64,000 bases of DNA from the NCBI GenBank assembly GCA_019694975.1, contig JAIBAY010000002.1, positions 447,252 to 511,251 of the forward strand, written 5' to 3'. The notes under the pieces are model-generated. The model did not search any database. It worked only from the letters and a program-made list of their open reading frames with translations, and was not told the DNA's origin. A program made the translations under genes and the position numbers. Position 1 is the first letter of the stretch. Each line of letters starts with the position of its first letter. This stretch comes from Chitinophagales bacterium. Lineage in GTDB: Bacteria > Bacteroidota > Bacteroidia > Chitinophagales > UBA10324. Shown one piece after another: positions 33,331 through 42,077 of this stretch.

Positions 33331-34830
33331 ATGAAGAAAATCCTAATTGCCAACAGGGGCGAGATTGCTATGCGTGTCATGCGATCTGCAAAGGAGATGG
33401 GTATCAGCACGGTGGCTGTTTATTCAGAAGCCGACCGCAATGCCATGCATGTGCGTTATGCGGATGAAGCAGTTTGCATCGGCCCGCCGCCTTCCAATCA
33501 ATCATATTTGTTAGGTGATAAGATTATTGAGGTCTGCCATCGTTTGAAGGTGGATGCCATTCATCCCGGCTACGGATTTCTGAGTGAGAATGCGGCCTTT
33601 GCCCGCAAAGTGCGGGAAGAAGGACTCATCTTTATCGGGCCTTCACCGGAAGCCATGGAACTGATGGGCAGCAAACTTGCGGCAAAAGAAACAGCGAAGA
33701 AACATAAAGTGCCGCTTGTGCCCGGTACTGAACAGCCGATCAGCGATATTGATACAGCCAAAAAAATCGCCACCGGCATCGGTTATCCTGTTTTGATAAA
33801 AGCATCGGCGGGTGGCGGTGGCAAAGGAATGCGTGTGGTTCAAAATGAAGCAGAATTTGAAGAACAGGTAACGCGCGCCATCAGCGAGGCCAAAGCCGCA
33901 TTTGGTGATGGTTCAGTCTTTATTGAAAAATATGTAACAGCACCCCGGCATATTGAAATCCAGATTCTCGGCGATCAGCATGGAAACCTTGTTTACCTGT
34001 TTGAACGCGAATGTTCCATTCAACGCAGGCATCAGAAACTGATTGAAGAAGCACCTTCCTCCATATTGACACCTGAAATGAGGAAGGCCATGGGAAACAG
34101 CGCGATTGCATTAGCAAAAGCATGTGGTTATTATAATGCGGGCACTGTTGAATTCCTGGTGGATGACAAGCTCAATTATTATTTCCTGGAAATGAATACA
34201 AGGTTGCAGGTGGAACATCCTGTGACAGAATTTATTACGGGCCTTGATCTTGTGAAGGAGCAAATCAGGATTGCCCGCGGAGAAAAACTGACTTTCAGGC
34301 AGGAAGACCTTACTATTCATGGCCATGCCATGGAACTCAGGGTGTGCGCCGAGGATCCGCTCAATAATTTCTTACCTGATATCGGCCGGCTCAATACATA
34401 CCGTCGTCCGCAAGGGCCCGGAGTGCGCGTGGACGACGGATTTGAAGAAGGGATGGACATACCCATCCACTATGATCCTTTACTGGCAAAGCTGATTGCC
34501 TATGGTAAAAACCGGAGTGAAGCCATTGAGCGGCTCATCCGCGCCATTGAAGAATATGAGATCGCCGGCGTTCAAACCACCCTGACATTCGGAAAATGGG
34601 TGCTACAACATCCGGCTTTTGTAAGCGGAAATTTTGATACCGGATTCATTCCAAAATATTTTGTTCCGGGAAGTATTTCATTGGAAGAACAGGATACTGA
34701 AGAAAAAGAAATCGCCGCCTTGCTTAGTATTGCATTGTCCGGGGCTGCTGATAAAGTACCATCAAAAGTGAATTCTGCAATGGCAAGTCCGGTGCAACAT
34801 TCTAACTGGAGAAAAAACAGGCTGGCATAA
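33331..34830 (+). CDS. accC: Biotin carboxylase subunit of an acyl-CoA carboxylase
   Basis: 499 residues. ATP-dependent carboxylation of biotin on a carrier protein, first half of acetyl- or propionyl-CoA carboxylase. Motifs: KILIANRGEIAMRVMRSAKE, the ATP-grasp loop ASAGGGGKGMRVV, FERECSIQRRHQKLIEEAPS, FLEMNTRLQVEHPVTE with the catalytic Arg/Glu, and AMELRVCAEDP. About 50 residues longer than E. coli AccC, with a non-conserved tail after PKYFVPGS; this length is typical for Bacteroidota enzymes of the propionyl/acetyl-CoA carboxylase type. Carboxyltransferase and carrier genes are not adjacent, so which acyl-CoA it serves is open. Confidence 0.92.
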   Translation: MKKILIANRGEIAMRVMRSAKEMGISTVAVYSEADRNAMHVRYADEAVCIGPPPSNQSYLLGDKIIEVCHRLKVDAIHPGYGFLSENAAFARKVREEGLIFIGPSPEAMELMGSKLAAKETAKKHKVPLVPGTEQPISDIDTAKKIATGIGYPVLIKASAGGGGKGMRVVQNEAEFEEQVTRAISEAKAAFGDGSVFIEKYVTAPRHIEIQILGDQHGNLVYLFERECSIQRRHQKLIEEAPSSILTPEMRKAMGNSAIALAKACGYYNAGTVEFLVDDKLNYYFLEMNTRLQVEHPVTEFITGLDLVKEQIRIARGEKLTFRQEDLTIHGHAMELRVCAEDPLNNFLPDIGRLNTYRRPQGPGVRVDDGFEEGMDIPIHYDPLLAKLIAYGKNRSEAIERLIRAIEEYEIAGVQTTLTFGKWVLQHPAFVSGNFDTGFIPKYFVPGSISLEEQDTEEKEIAALLSIALSGAADKVPSKVNSAMASPVQHSNWRKNRLA

Positions 34831-34831
34831 C

Positions 34832-34847
34832 CGGCCGCAGGTGGCCG
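34832..34847 (+). terminator. Possible terminator after accC
   Basis: CGGCC-N6-GGCCG immediately follows the accC stop and is trailed by TTCGTTT. The stem is short but GC-only; the T tract is weak. Confidence 0.4.
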
Positions 34848-34867
34848 TTCGTTTCACTTAGATGCCA

Positions 34868-35317
34868 TCAACGGCAATCACAGATGATCAATGGTGTGGT
34901 AACCTCATTGCTCATGTGCCCTGCCCTGTCATTGATAAAAATCGTATAGAAGAAGGTATCTACCGGTATGCCCGGGCGGCAGTTAAACGGGGAAAACACA
35001 TAGCTGATCGTTCCGGAGATATCTTTCACGTTGCCTTCCGGCGTAATGTTTGGAAACTGAAAGGTATTAATGAAGCCGGTACGGCTGTCTTTGAAAAACA
35101 AATTGGGGACGGTATCGCTGCTGGATGCTCCAAGATCACCATCACCGTCTGTAAATGAAAGAACAAACGTTATGGAATCGAAAGCAGGTTGCCCTTTCAC
35201 ATAGGTTTTTGAAATGGAATCAAAAACGATAACGGGCTCTATAGGATACTCAGGCGGATTGAGACATGAAGCCAACAGGGTTAATAGCAACGCAGTGACA
35301 AGCAACTGATATTTCAT
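34868..35317 (-). CDS. Small lipoprotein, unknown function
   Basis: 149 residues with a lipoprotein signal (MKYQLLVTALLLTLLASC), lipidated Cys18. The mature part is beta-rich with an acidic, possibly Ca-binding run (LSFTDGDGDLGASSSD) and a pair of terminal cysteines (IICDC). It resembles the short DGDGDLG-containing lipoproteins seen singly in Bacteroidota genomes; no function is known. It converges with accC and is divergent from the LuxE-like gene. A TAnnTTCG-type box, one base off consensus, lies 8 bases before its ATG (35325..35332). Confidence 0.75.
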   Translation of the reverse strand: MKYQLLVTALLLTLLASCLNPPEYPIEPVIVFDSISKTYVKGQPAFDSITFVLSFTDGDGDLGASSSDTVPNLFFKDSRTGFINTFQFPNITPEGNVKDISGTISYVFSPFNCRPGIPVDTFFYTIFINDRAGHMSNEVTTPLIICDCR

Positions 35318-35363
35318 GATTCACCGAAATTATAAAATCTTTTCTTTGCAATGAAAGGGATGC

Positions 35364-36383
35364 ATGCTAATGAAATGCTCCGGAAGCAAGATGACCGACA
35401 GAACCCACCTCCGTTCATGCGTTTTTGATACTGACAAAAGCACGTTCACAAAAGTTGCTGTAGATCTTTTCCATTACCAGTACCAGCATAATCCTGTCTA
35501 TCGGGAATATTGCTCCTTATTAAAAACTGATACCTCCGCTGTAACAAGTATTGAACAGATCCCCTTTTTACCGATTGATTTCTTCAAGACACACAGGGTA
35601 GTAACCGGAACGCTGCCGGTACAAAAAATCTTCAGCAGCAGCGGCACAACCGGGCAGCAAATCAGCCGTCACCATGTATGTGATCTGCCACTTTATAACG
35701 AAAGTTTCAGCAAATGCTTTAATATGTTCCTGGGGCCGCCTGAAGATAGTTGCCTGCTGGCCCTGCTGCCCTCTTATTTGGAAAGAGAAGGATCATCGCT
35801 GGTGTATATGGTCAGGCAATTGATAGAAAAAAGCGGTGCGCCGGAGAGTGGCTTCTACCGATATAATCTCAATGATCTGTACCGGCAACTGCTGCAACTG
35901 GAAGAAAACCAAAAGCAGACGATATTGCTTGGTGTGACTTTCGGGCTCCTTGAATTTATTGCTGCATACCATATCACCCTGCGCCATACGCGCGTGATTG
36001 AAACCGGCGGGATGAAAGGACGAGGCGAAGAATTGACGCGTGAATCGCTGCACCATAAGTTAAGTACGGCACTCGGTACCGAAAGGATTTACAGCGAATA
36101 TGGGATGACGGAATTATTGTCTCAGGCTTATATGCTGGATGACAGGAAATTTCACACTCCGCCATGGATGAAAGTAGTGATCAGGGATGTGAATGATCCA
36201 TTGCAACTGATTGGCCATGGCAAAACCGGTGCGATCAATATCATCGACCTGGCCAACATTGATTCCTGCTGTTTCATTGCAACTGCCGACCTGGGCAAAT
36301 CATTTCCGGATAATACCTTCGAAACACTCGGAAGGATGGATGACAGTGATGTGAGAGGATGTAACCTAATGTGGGAAGCTTAA
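35364..36383 (+). CDS. LuxE-like acyl-protein synthetase / PaaK-type ligase
   Basis: 339 residues from the ATG at 35364; the ATGs at 35370 and 35391 are alternatives. It belongs to the LuxE branch of adenylate-forming enzymes: FLPIDFFKTHRVVTG near residue 70, the phosphate-binding loop IFSSSGTTGQQ near 90-100, SEYGMTELLSQAY near 240, and a C-terminal GRMDDSDVRGCN. LuxE activates a fatty acid as acyl-AMP and transfers it to its own Cys; luminescence genes are absent here, and the usual partner LuxC (acyl-CoA reductase) is not adjacent. A role in activating a fatty acid or a precursor for lipid or pigment synthesis is possible, not shown. Confidence 0.82.
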   Translation: MLMKCSGSKMTDRTHLRSCVFDTDKSTFTKVAVDLFHYQYQHNPVYREYCSLLKTDTSAVTSIEQIPFLPIDFFKTHRVVTGTLPVQKIFSSSGTTGQQISRHHVCDLPLYNESFSKCFNMFLGPPEDSCLLALLPSYLEREGSSLVYMVRQLIEKSGAPESGFYRYNLNDLYRQLLQLEENQKQTILLGVTFGLLEFIAAYHITLRHTRVIETGGMKGRGEELTRESLHHKLSTALGTERIYSEYGMTELLSQAYMLDDRKFHTPPWMKVVIRDVNDPLQLIGHGKTGAINIIDLANIDSCCFIATADLGKSFPDNTFETLGRMDDSDVRGCNLMWEA

Positions 36384-36506
36384 CTGTTTTTCAAAGTTAC
36401 CGGCAGTAGCGCAGTATGCAGATCGGGCAACAAACAATTTTAATGTATCATATGATACAGTCAGTCGCTTAATTGATTCAAGATGATTTTATACTTTTAG
36501 AAAAAA

Positions 36507-37091
36507 ATGACTATGAAAGCATCAGTAACCCTTTTGGCAGTTTTCATTTCAACACTGATAGTTCAGCAAAGCAAAGCGCAAAACGCCGACATGGATGCAC
36601 AAATGAAAGCCTGGTCAGCGTACATGACACCCGGCTCCGAACATAAAAAAATGGCAGCAGGCGCCGGTGACTGGAGAGCCAGCACACTCATGTGGATGGA
36701 TCCTGCACAACCACCCATGACACTGGATGCCAAGGTCAACAGTGAAATGATCCTGGGCGACCGCTATATGGTATCACATTATTACGGTGAAATGTCGGGA
36801 ATGCCATTTGAAGGTATTTCAACCATGGGTTTTGACAATGCATCCAAAAAGTATGTGAGTTCATGGATTGATAATATGAGTACGGGCATTATGTATATGG
36901 ATGGCATATGGCGTGATGATATAAACGGTATTGAATTCAAAGGGAATGGCATTGATCCTGCAACCGGCAAATCAATTCCAATGCGCCAGGTTTTCATATT
37001 TAAGGATGAAAAAACGCAGGTGATGCAAATGTATGAAGTAAGGAAAGGCAAGGAAATGAAAACCATGGAGATGACACTGACAAAAATGTAA
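36507..37091 (+). CDS. Exported DUF1579 domain protein
   Basis: 194 residues; signal peptide MKASVTLLAVFISTLIVQQS then KAQN (start at 36507 or at the ATG two codons later). The rest is a DUF1579 domain: YMTPGSEHKKMAAGAGDWRA, MILGDRYMVSHYYGEMSGMP, EGISTMGFDNASKKYVSSWI and MQMYEVRKGKEMKTMEM. The domain is a lipocalin-like beta structure of unknown ligand, frequent in Bacteroidota and Planctomycetes. Periplasmic. It precedes the cupin gene by 228 bases on the same strand, but that gene has its own promoter. Confidence 0.85.
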   Translation: MTMKASVTLLAVFISTLIVQQSKAQNADMDAQMKAWSAYMTPGSEHKKMAAGAGDWRASTLMWMDPAQPPMTLDAKVNSEMILGDRYMVSHYYGEMSGMPFEGISTMGFDNASKKYVSSWIDNMSTGIMYMDGIWRDDINGIEFKGNGIDPATGKSIPMRQVFIFKDEKTQVMQMYEVRKGKEMKTMEMTLTKM

Positions 37092-37236
37092 ATCAACTAT
37101 CATCACATCATCCGGGTGTTGCAATAAATCAAGTCTGGCTGCAGCAAGAAAAGCCTTGACACAGCTTGAAAGACTGCAAACAACTTCAAATACCCTCAAA
37201 ATTACACAGATCACAATAAAGCCTTTAGGACGTCCA

Positions 37237-37268
37237 TTTGAGCGATCGCCTGAAAAAATTTATTTTTG
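37237..37268 (+). promoter_or_regulatory. Bacteroidota promoter, TTTG-N20-TATTTTTG
   Basis: TTTG at 37237-37240 and TATTTTTG at 37261-37268 with 20 bases between them: both elements of the Bacteroidota -33/-7 consensus match exactly. Transcription would start near 37275, some 45 bases before the cupin gene. Best promoter match of the window. Confidence 0.65.
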
Positions 37269-37319
37269 CCTTACGCACTGCCTGCAAAACTGGTGTGATA
37301 AAAGGGAATCTTTCGACAG

Positions 37320-37928
37320 ATGTCTGTAGCAGATTTGATCGAATCCGGTATTGTTGAGTTATACTGCCTTGGCATTGCCAGTGAAGAAGAAAATTTGCTG
37401 GTAGAACAGCTTGCCGTTGACAGTCCGGAACTGAAGGCGGAGATTAGTGCTATCAATGAAGTGTTGGCGCTATATGCCGTGGAGGGTTCCAAACTGAAGC
37501 CATCACAAAAGATGAAAGAAAAGATTATTGCATCCCTTCAAACTTCAGACACCCCTTTACCATCCAGCCTTCCGCCTGTATTAACAATTCAATCAACTGT
37601 AGATTCCTGGCTGGCCTATCTCGACAGTCATAACATTGAAATGCCGCGTACTGATTTTGATCTCATCATGAAAGAGCTTCCGGGAACAGCAGATTATTTC
37701 ACCTATGTTGTGTTTGCCAATCCAGGCGCTGTTGTATCGGAGGAGATGCATGAAGGACACGAGGAATACCTCCTGATTTGCAAAGGAGAATGTGAGATGA
37801 ACATTGCAGGTCAGACAAGACAATATAAGGAAGGTGATTTTCTCCACATTGCGCCCGGAACAAGGCATACTGCCGTTGTTACCGGTACAGCATCGATGAT
37901 CGTAATCGGTCAAAGACGCGCTGCGTGA
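37320..37928 (+). CDS. Anti-sigma-like N-terminal domain fused to cupin (ChrR-like)
   Basis: 202 residues, no membrane segment. Residues ~5-72 read like the cytoplasmic sigma-binding part of RskA-type anti-sigma factors of Bacteroidota: ESGIVELYCLGIASEEENL, VDSPELKAEISAINEVLALY, LKPSQKMKEKIIASL. Residues ~125-200 are a cupin: HEGHEEYLLICKGECEMNI (H144, H147 and E148/E149 as metal ligands), KEGDFLHIAPGTRHTAVV (H183). The order equals that of ChrR, a zinc anti-sigma factor that releases its sigma factor upon singlet oxygen, but the N-terminal sequence is RskA-like and no ECF sigma gene is adjacent. Anti-sigma activity is inferred; a simple cupin sensor is the alternative. Confidence 0.75.
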   Translation: MSVADLIESGIVELYCLGIASEEENLLVEQLAVDSPELKAEISAINEVLALYAVEGSKLKPSQKMKEKIIASLQTSDTPLPSSLPPVLTIQSTVDSWLAYLDSHNIEMPRTDFDLIMKELPGTADYFTYVVFANPGAVVSEEMHEGHEEYLLICKGECEMNIAGQTRQYKEGDFLHIAPGTRHTAVVTGTASMIVIGQRRAA

Positions 37929-38078
37929 AGCGAGTATGGCAATGCATTAAAATACTCCGGTAACATTTCGATAGCATGCTGCTTCGTTTAGATATGGTTA
38001 TCTATTAATTTTTTGAAGCGACAAACATCCGGAAATCAATCAGAGAATACACGTCTTCAATAATTCCGGAAGATTGAA

Positions 38079-38711
38079 CTATCCTCCTTCCAGCTCCGTC
38101 TCCACCCTGCCGATTTCAGCACCAAGCAGATGAAGCAATTCAAATTTAAGTGCATTCAAGAGGAAAACATTTCCCTTGACCTGATTGATATATTCACCGG
38201 CTTTCTCCTTTTGCTCTTTCATCATTACGGGCAGTTCCTTATCCAGGAAGTTAAGATGTCTGATGATAGCTTGTTGTTGCATTTTCCCTTCTTCCGTTAG
38301 CGAGAATGAACCAAAAATCCGTTGCCAGAAGCCGATATGGATGAGTGGTTTTAATTCGCCTGCCAGTAAATATTTTCTTTTGAAATTTTCCTCTCCTTTC
38401 GACGCTTTAATGGCGATCTGTATAAAATGCGTGAATAAAATCTTTGATGCAGGCTTCTTATAAAACGGGTAGAGAAAAATCATTTCATGCAATAGTGGTT
38501 CTTCCTTTTTAAAATTTCGTCCGGCCACTACGTATGCTAACGACAATGTTGCATTTCCCTGAACGGGCTGCATATCATAGTTCAGCAGGTGCAATGCCTG
38601 CCGTGTGAGTAAATCCATCATGGTGAACTGCATGAAATCGCGCAGCCTCGATTCATAAGGACGGAGCAGCATCAGTGTTTCAGCCGGCGAAAGTTTTGAA
38701 AGTAATTCCAT
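38079..38711 (-). CDS. Hypothetical cytoplasmic helical protein
   Basis: 210 residues, almost entirely helical by composition, no signal peptide and no membrane helix. Segments: LSPAETLMLLRPYESRLRDF, LLTRQALHLLNYDMQPVQGN, ILFTHFIQIAIKASKGEENF, IFGSFSLTEEGKMQQQAIIR and LLNALKFELLHLLGAEIGR. Nothing is recognised as a known family; the middle (TRQALHLLNY ... SLAYVVAGRN) hints at a winged-helix-like start but this is not firm. A TAnnTTTG box lies only five bases before the ATG, so the mRNA would be leaderless or nearly so. Confidence 0.65.
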   Translation of the reverse strand: MELLSKLSPAETLMLLRPYESRLRDFMQFTMMDLLTRQALHLLNYDMQPVQGNATLSLAYVVAGRNFKKEEPLLHEMIFLYPFYKKPASKILFTHFIQIAIKASKGEENFKRKYLLAGELKPLIHIGFWQRIFGSFSLTEEGKMQQQAIIRHLNFLDKELPVMMKEQKEKAGEYINQVKGNVFLLNALKFELLHLLGAEIGRVETELEGG

Positions 38712-38716
38712 CTTCG

Positions 38717-38724
38717 CAAAGTTA
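38717..38724 (-). promoter_or_regulatory. -7 box TAACTTTG at the start of the helical-protein gene
   Basis: On the minus strand TAACTTTG matches TAnnTTTG; a TTTA, one base off TTTG, lies 21 bases further upstream (38746-38749). The distance to the ATG is five bases, which implies a leaderless transcript if used. Confidence 0.4.
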
Positions 38725-38753
38725 ATTCAACTATGCCGGCCTGTCTAAAGGAA

Positions 38754-39629
38754 TTAATACCACGGCACCAGCATCGCTATATAACGCTGATACTGGACGT
38801 ACTGCGGGTTTTTAGCAAGCATATGTTCCTCCATCATGGGAATGCTGATGAAAATAAACATCATAGTCATTAGTATCGGGCCAATAATCGTCCACCAGAA
38901 AGATATGCTTGCCGCCAGTGCAAAGAGGTAAATGCCCCACCAGAAAAGAACCTCGCCGAAATAGTTGGGATGACGTGAATACCGCCACAAACCAATGGTG
39001 CAGAAGTCGCGTTCGTCCTTCCGGTCTTCACGGAAACTACGCTGCTGATCATCCGCAATCAGTTCAATCAATGTGGCACACAAGCAGATCAGGAATGCCA
39101 GCACATCGAGAATGCCCGATTCATACGCCTGCTGTCTCACGGCATAGTATGCCGGTAACATGGCGCAGAAAACGATGGCAGTTGGAAAAAGATGAATACC
39201 GAAAAAGTTAACCAGAGGAAAATAAGCGCCGGTTTTCTTGCGTAACAATCCATATCGCCAGTCTTCCTGCTTCACACTTTTCCATCCCCGTGCCCAGTTG
39301 AAAGTCAGACGGCTGCCCCACACGGCTAAAGCCAGCATCAGGTATTCGAACCGCATGGTGTAATTGATCTGGCTCATAAATGTCCAGTAAAAACAGAGTG
39401 CAAATGGTGCAAGGCTCCAGTAAGGGTCATAAAAGCTGGCATTCCGGAACAGCAAACCTATCACGAATATCACCACCGTTGCTATCACATCAGCATAAAA
39501 TGAGGTGGCCAGAATGGATTGCTGATCCTGAAAAAAAAAGATAAACAGGAATCCGGCGCCAAAAGACAAGATATAAGCGAAGAAAATGACAGAGTACCTG
39601 ATGATCTCTTTACGATAGCGTTTCAGCAT
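38754..39629 (-). CDS. DUF1295 / steroid 5-alpha-reductase-like membrane protein
   Basis: 291 residues from the ATG at 39627-39629 (MLKRYRKEIIRYSVIFF). About seven hydrophobic segments. The C-terminal family mark is FCTIGLWRYSRHPNYFGEVL followed by FWWGIYLFALAA, the NADPH-binding part of DUF1295 and the 5-alpha-reductase/ICMT superfamily; NFFGIHLFPTAIVF and IELIADDQQRSFREDR also fit. Members reduce steroid or isoprenoid-like double bonds, or methylate prenylated groups; the substrate here is unknown. Cytoplasmic membrane. It reads in the same direction as the helical protein 42 bases downstream. Confidence 0.85.
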   Translation of the reverse strand: MLKRYRKEIIRYSVIFFAYILSFGAGFLFIFFFQDQQSILATSFYADVIATVVIFVIGLLFRNASFYDPYWSLAPFALCFYWTFMSQINYTMRFEYLMLALAVWGSRLTFNWARGWKSVKQEDWRYGLLRKKTGAYFPLVNFFGIHLFPTAIVFCAMLPAYYAVRQQAYESGILDVLAFLICLCATLIELIADDQQRSFREDRKDERDFCTIGLWRYSRHPNYFGEVLFWWGIYLFALAASISFWWTIIGPILMTMMFIFISIPMMEEHMLAKNPQYVQYQRYIAMLVPWY

Positions 39630-39966
39630 GCATACAATATACAAATATTGGCCTGATCAGGAAGTGTATACAAATCCGTGCACAGGAAAAACCTGATGGT
39701 GAAGAATTACTTAATACGGGCTGTAAAACAGTTGGATGTTGAGACTAAAAAAATCTCATGCTGCGGAGAATACAACTTTCCTGCAGATTGGCGTTGCAAC
39801 AATGCCTTAAACCGGTATTGTTGAAGGTTGCAGACCATAACTAACGATTCAATAAACCGGGCGCAGGCTAAATGAACAATCAATACTCATTTGCTTTTTT
39901 CTTATTAATACTTGTTTTATATTTTATTTTTTGTTATCATTACATGTACAATCAAAACCTCCCAAC
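39630..39966. other. Intergenic region before a T9SS cargo gene
   Basis: No gene seen. Around 39905-39935 the plus strand is strongly T-rich; TATTTTTTG at 39925-39933 is one base too long for a TAnnTTTG box, so a promoter there is only possible. Confidence 0.4.
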
Positions 39967-40974
39967 ATGAAAATACTCTACTTCTCCAGGCTGGTAGCAA
40001 TGATAGTGTTAGGAATCATTAACATGACAGTGTTATCACCGTACGCGATGGGTCAGACATGTGCTGCTCCCTCCGTCATCTTCACCGGTTCCGCTGCACC
40101 GGATGTGGCCTCCTTCCAATGGTTGCAGGTTCCGGGTGCGACAAAATATAAACTGCGGATCAAACCCTTTAAAACTCAAACGTGGTCCAATTATTCAGCC
40201 ACGGTGCCCTTCCTGCAGGTAAGTCCATATGTTGGCTTCTTCACATTTCAGATGAGGAGTATCTGTTCAGTACTAAAAAGCGACTGGTCGCCACAACAGG
40301 AAGCCTGCTTCAACTGCAAACTCGAGGTGGAACCTAATAATAAACTGGGCCAGGCTTTGATGACAGAAGGTGCGGAAGAATACTGGGTATATGGCACGGT
40401 TTCCGTTGCCGGCGACACCGATTTTTTCTGCATTAAACCATTCCCGGGCGATGGTTTTTTGACTGTTTCCCTGAATTATGGTGGATCTGAAAAATACAGG
40501 ATTGCAGCATACACAAAAAGCGGAAGCTATATCGGAGCTTCATCAAGTCAATTGAAAAATCTCAATGGAAATGATACCATATGCTTCATGGTGTATGGCA
40601 AAGATGCTTCACAATACAACAGTGAAAAGCCATACTCCGTTTTGGTGAAAAGAAGCAGTATGCCACAAAAGTATGGAGCTACCGACCTGTCGGACAATGT
40701 AACAACATCCATGCAGCGATTTGATCTATCTGTTTTTCCCAATCCTGCTACGGATGCCATCACCATTATGAGCAACATTTTTACCGCTGATAATCCTGCA
40801 TCCAGGCAAATCACGATCTATAATTCAATGGGTGAGCGAATCATCCACAAGACACTTGATTTTTACCCAACAGAAGACTACCATATAAACATCAGCGGAC
40901 TATCACCCGGCATTTACTACCTGCAACTTTCAAGCGCCAATGCGATGGTGACAACAAGTTTTGTTAAGGATTAA
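39967..40974 (+). CDS. T9SS type A sorting-domain protein
   Basis: 335 residues from the ATG at 39967, ahead of a signal peptide (LVAMIVLGIINMTVLSPYAM-GQ). Residues ~30-105 resemble a fibronectin-III-like strand set (CAAPSVIFTGSAAPDVASFQ, ATKYKLRIKPFKTQTW). Residues ~110-210 resemble a pre-peptidase C-terminal (PPC) domain: EVEPNNKLGQALMTEGAEEY, VAGDTDFFCIKPFPGDGFLT. The last ~75 residues are the type A sorting signal: LSVFPNPATDAITIMS, ITIYNSMGERIIHKTL and ISGLSPGIYYLQLSS. It is therefore exported by Sec and the type IX system and anchored or released at the surface; no catalytic domain is visible. Confidence 0.88.
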   Translation: MKILYFSRLVAMIVLGIINMTVLSPYAMGQTCAAPSVIFTGSAAPDVASFQWLQVPGATKYKLRIKPFKTQTWSNYSATVPFLQVSPYVGFFTFQMRSICSVLKSDWSPQQEACFNCKLEVEPNNKLGQALMTEGAEEYWVYGTVSVAGDTDFFCIKPFPGDGFLTVSLNYGGSEKYRIAAYTKSGSYIGASSSQLKNLNGNDTICFMVYGKDASQYNSEKPYSVLVKRSSMPQKYGATDLSDNVTTSMQRFDLSVFPNPATDAITIMSNIFTADNPASRQITIYNSMGERIIHKTLDFYPTEDYHINISGLSPGIYYLQLSSANAMVTTSFVKD

Positions 40975-40980
40975 TCATTT

Positions 40981-41000
40981 AACCTTCCCTGAAAAAGGTT
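40981..41000 (+). terminator. Weak hairpin after the T9SS cargo gene
   Basis: AACCTT-N8-AAGGTT lies six bases after the stop; no proper T tract follows, so it is a weak terminator candidate at best. Confidence 0.3.
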
Positions 41001-41188
41001 GCGTGCCGGGCAGCCCTTTTCACGGATGTAAATAAGCTGCTCAGGCCTGTTCACTTGCTTGACTTATCAATTAGCTTATTTATCATGAGCGTCCTTTCGT
41101 ACCGACTGCAGCAGCAGTAATGCAATGATACTTAATAGGGCCAAAGTTCTATCTTCGCCGCCGCAAATACTTCCTTTGCCCTTCTGCC

Positions 41189-42055
41189 ATGTTAATTATA
41201 CAGTATAGCCGGCGCCTTGTACCGCTATTTTTCTTTTTGAACCTATATCAGCATTTGTTTGCCGTAACCATGGAAACAGCCGACAGCAGTTCAGGTTCGG
41301 ATCACAAAGGCAAATTCTATTTTTATTGGGGATACAACGGCTCTGCCTTCACGAACAGCAACATTCATTTTGGCGGCCCTGATTATGATTTCACGGTACA
41401 GGATGTAGTTGCCCATGATCGCCCTTCGCCTTTTTCGCTGTCATTATACTTCAACCCGGCCACGGTTTCCATTCCACAGTATAATTACCGGATTGGTTAC
41501 TTCCTGACTGACCGCTGGAGCATTTCAATCGGCCTGGATCACATGAAGTATGTAATGGACCAAAATCAGACTGCCCTTGTTACCGGAACAATTGATGATG
41601 AAGCGGGTGGTATCTATGCAGGAATTTATGATCACACACCGGTGGTGCTGACGGAAGACTTTCTGAAATTTGAACATACAGACGGACTCAACCTGTTAAG
41701 TGCGGATGCAGAATACACGGCATCACTGTTCACCTTCCTGCATGATAAAATAAGTTTGTCCGTTTCCTCTGGCATAGGATTCGCTGCAACGATTCCAAGA
41801 ACTGACGTGCGTGTATTTGGAGACGGCATTAATAATAAATTTCACCTCGCAGGTTATGGTATTTCAGCGAAATCCGGCGCCCGGCTGGAGTTCTTTAAGA
41901 ACTTTTTCCTGCTTCTGCAATTACGGTCAGGATATATTAACCTTCCGGATATATTGCTAAATGATAACGTGCCGCAACGGGCGAATCAGCACTTCTTCTT
42001 CTTAGAATATGCGCTTACTGCAGGCATTACCTTCCCTTTTCACAAGCATTCATAA
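41189..42055 (+). CDS. Outer-membrane beta-barrel protein, hypothetical
   Basis: 288 residues with a probable signal peptide (SRRLVPLFFFLNLYQHLFA). The mature part shows barrel-like alternation and aromatic girdle residues: KGKFYFYWGYNGSAFTNSNI, FGGPDYDFTVQDVVA, IGYFLTDRWSISIGLDHMKY and ending YALTAGITFPFHKHS. The start (WGYNGSxF ... F.G..YDF.V..V.A.DR) is a pattern I associate with a conserved uncharacterised Bacteroidota outer-membrane family. Substrate unknown. It converges with bshB1. A TATCTTCG sequence (one base off the -7 consensus) lies upstream near 41150. Confidence 0.75.
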   Translation: MLIIQYSRRLVPLFFFLNLYQHLFAVTMETADSSSGSDHKGKFYFYWGYNGSAFTNSNIHFGGPDYDFTVQDVVAHDRPSPFSLSLYFNPATVSIPQYNYRIGYFLTDRWSISIGLDHMKYVMDQNQTALVTGTIDDEAGGIYAGIYDHTPVVLTEDFLKFEHTDGLNLLSADAEYTASLFTFLHDKISLSVSSGIGFAATIPRTDVRVFGDGINNKFHLAGYGISAKSGARLEFFKNFFLLLQLRSGYINLPDILLNDNVPQRANQHFFFLEYALTAGITFPFHKHS

Positions 42056-42077
42056 ATGTTGCATACAATGCCTGGAA

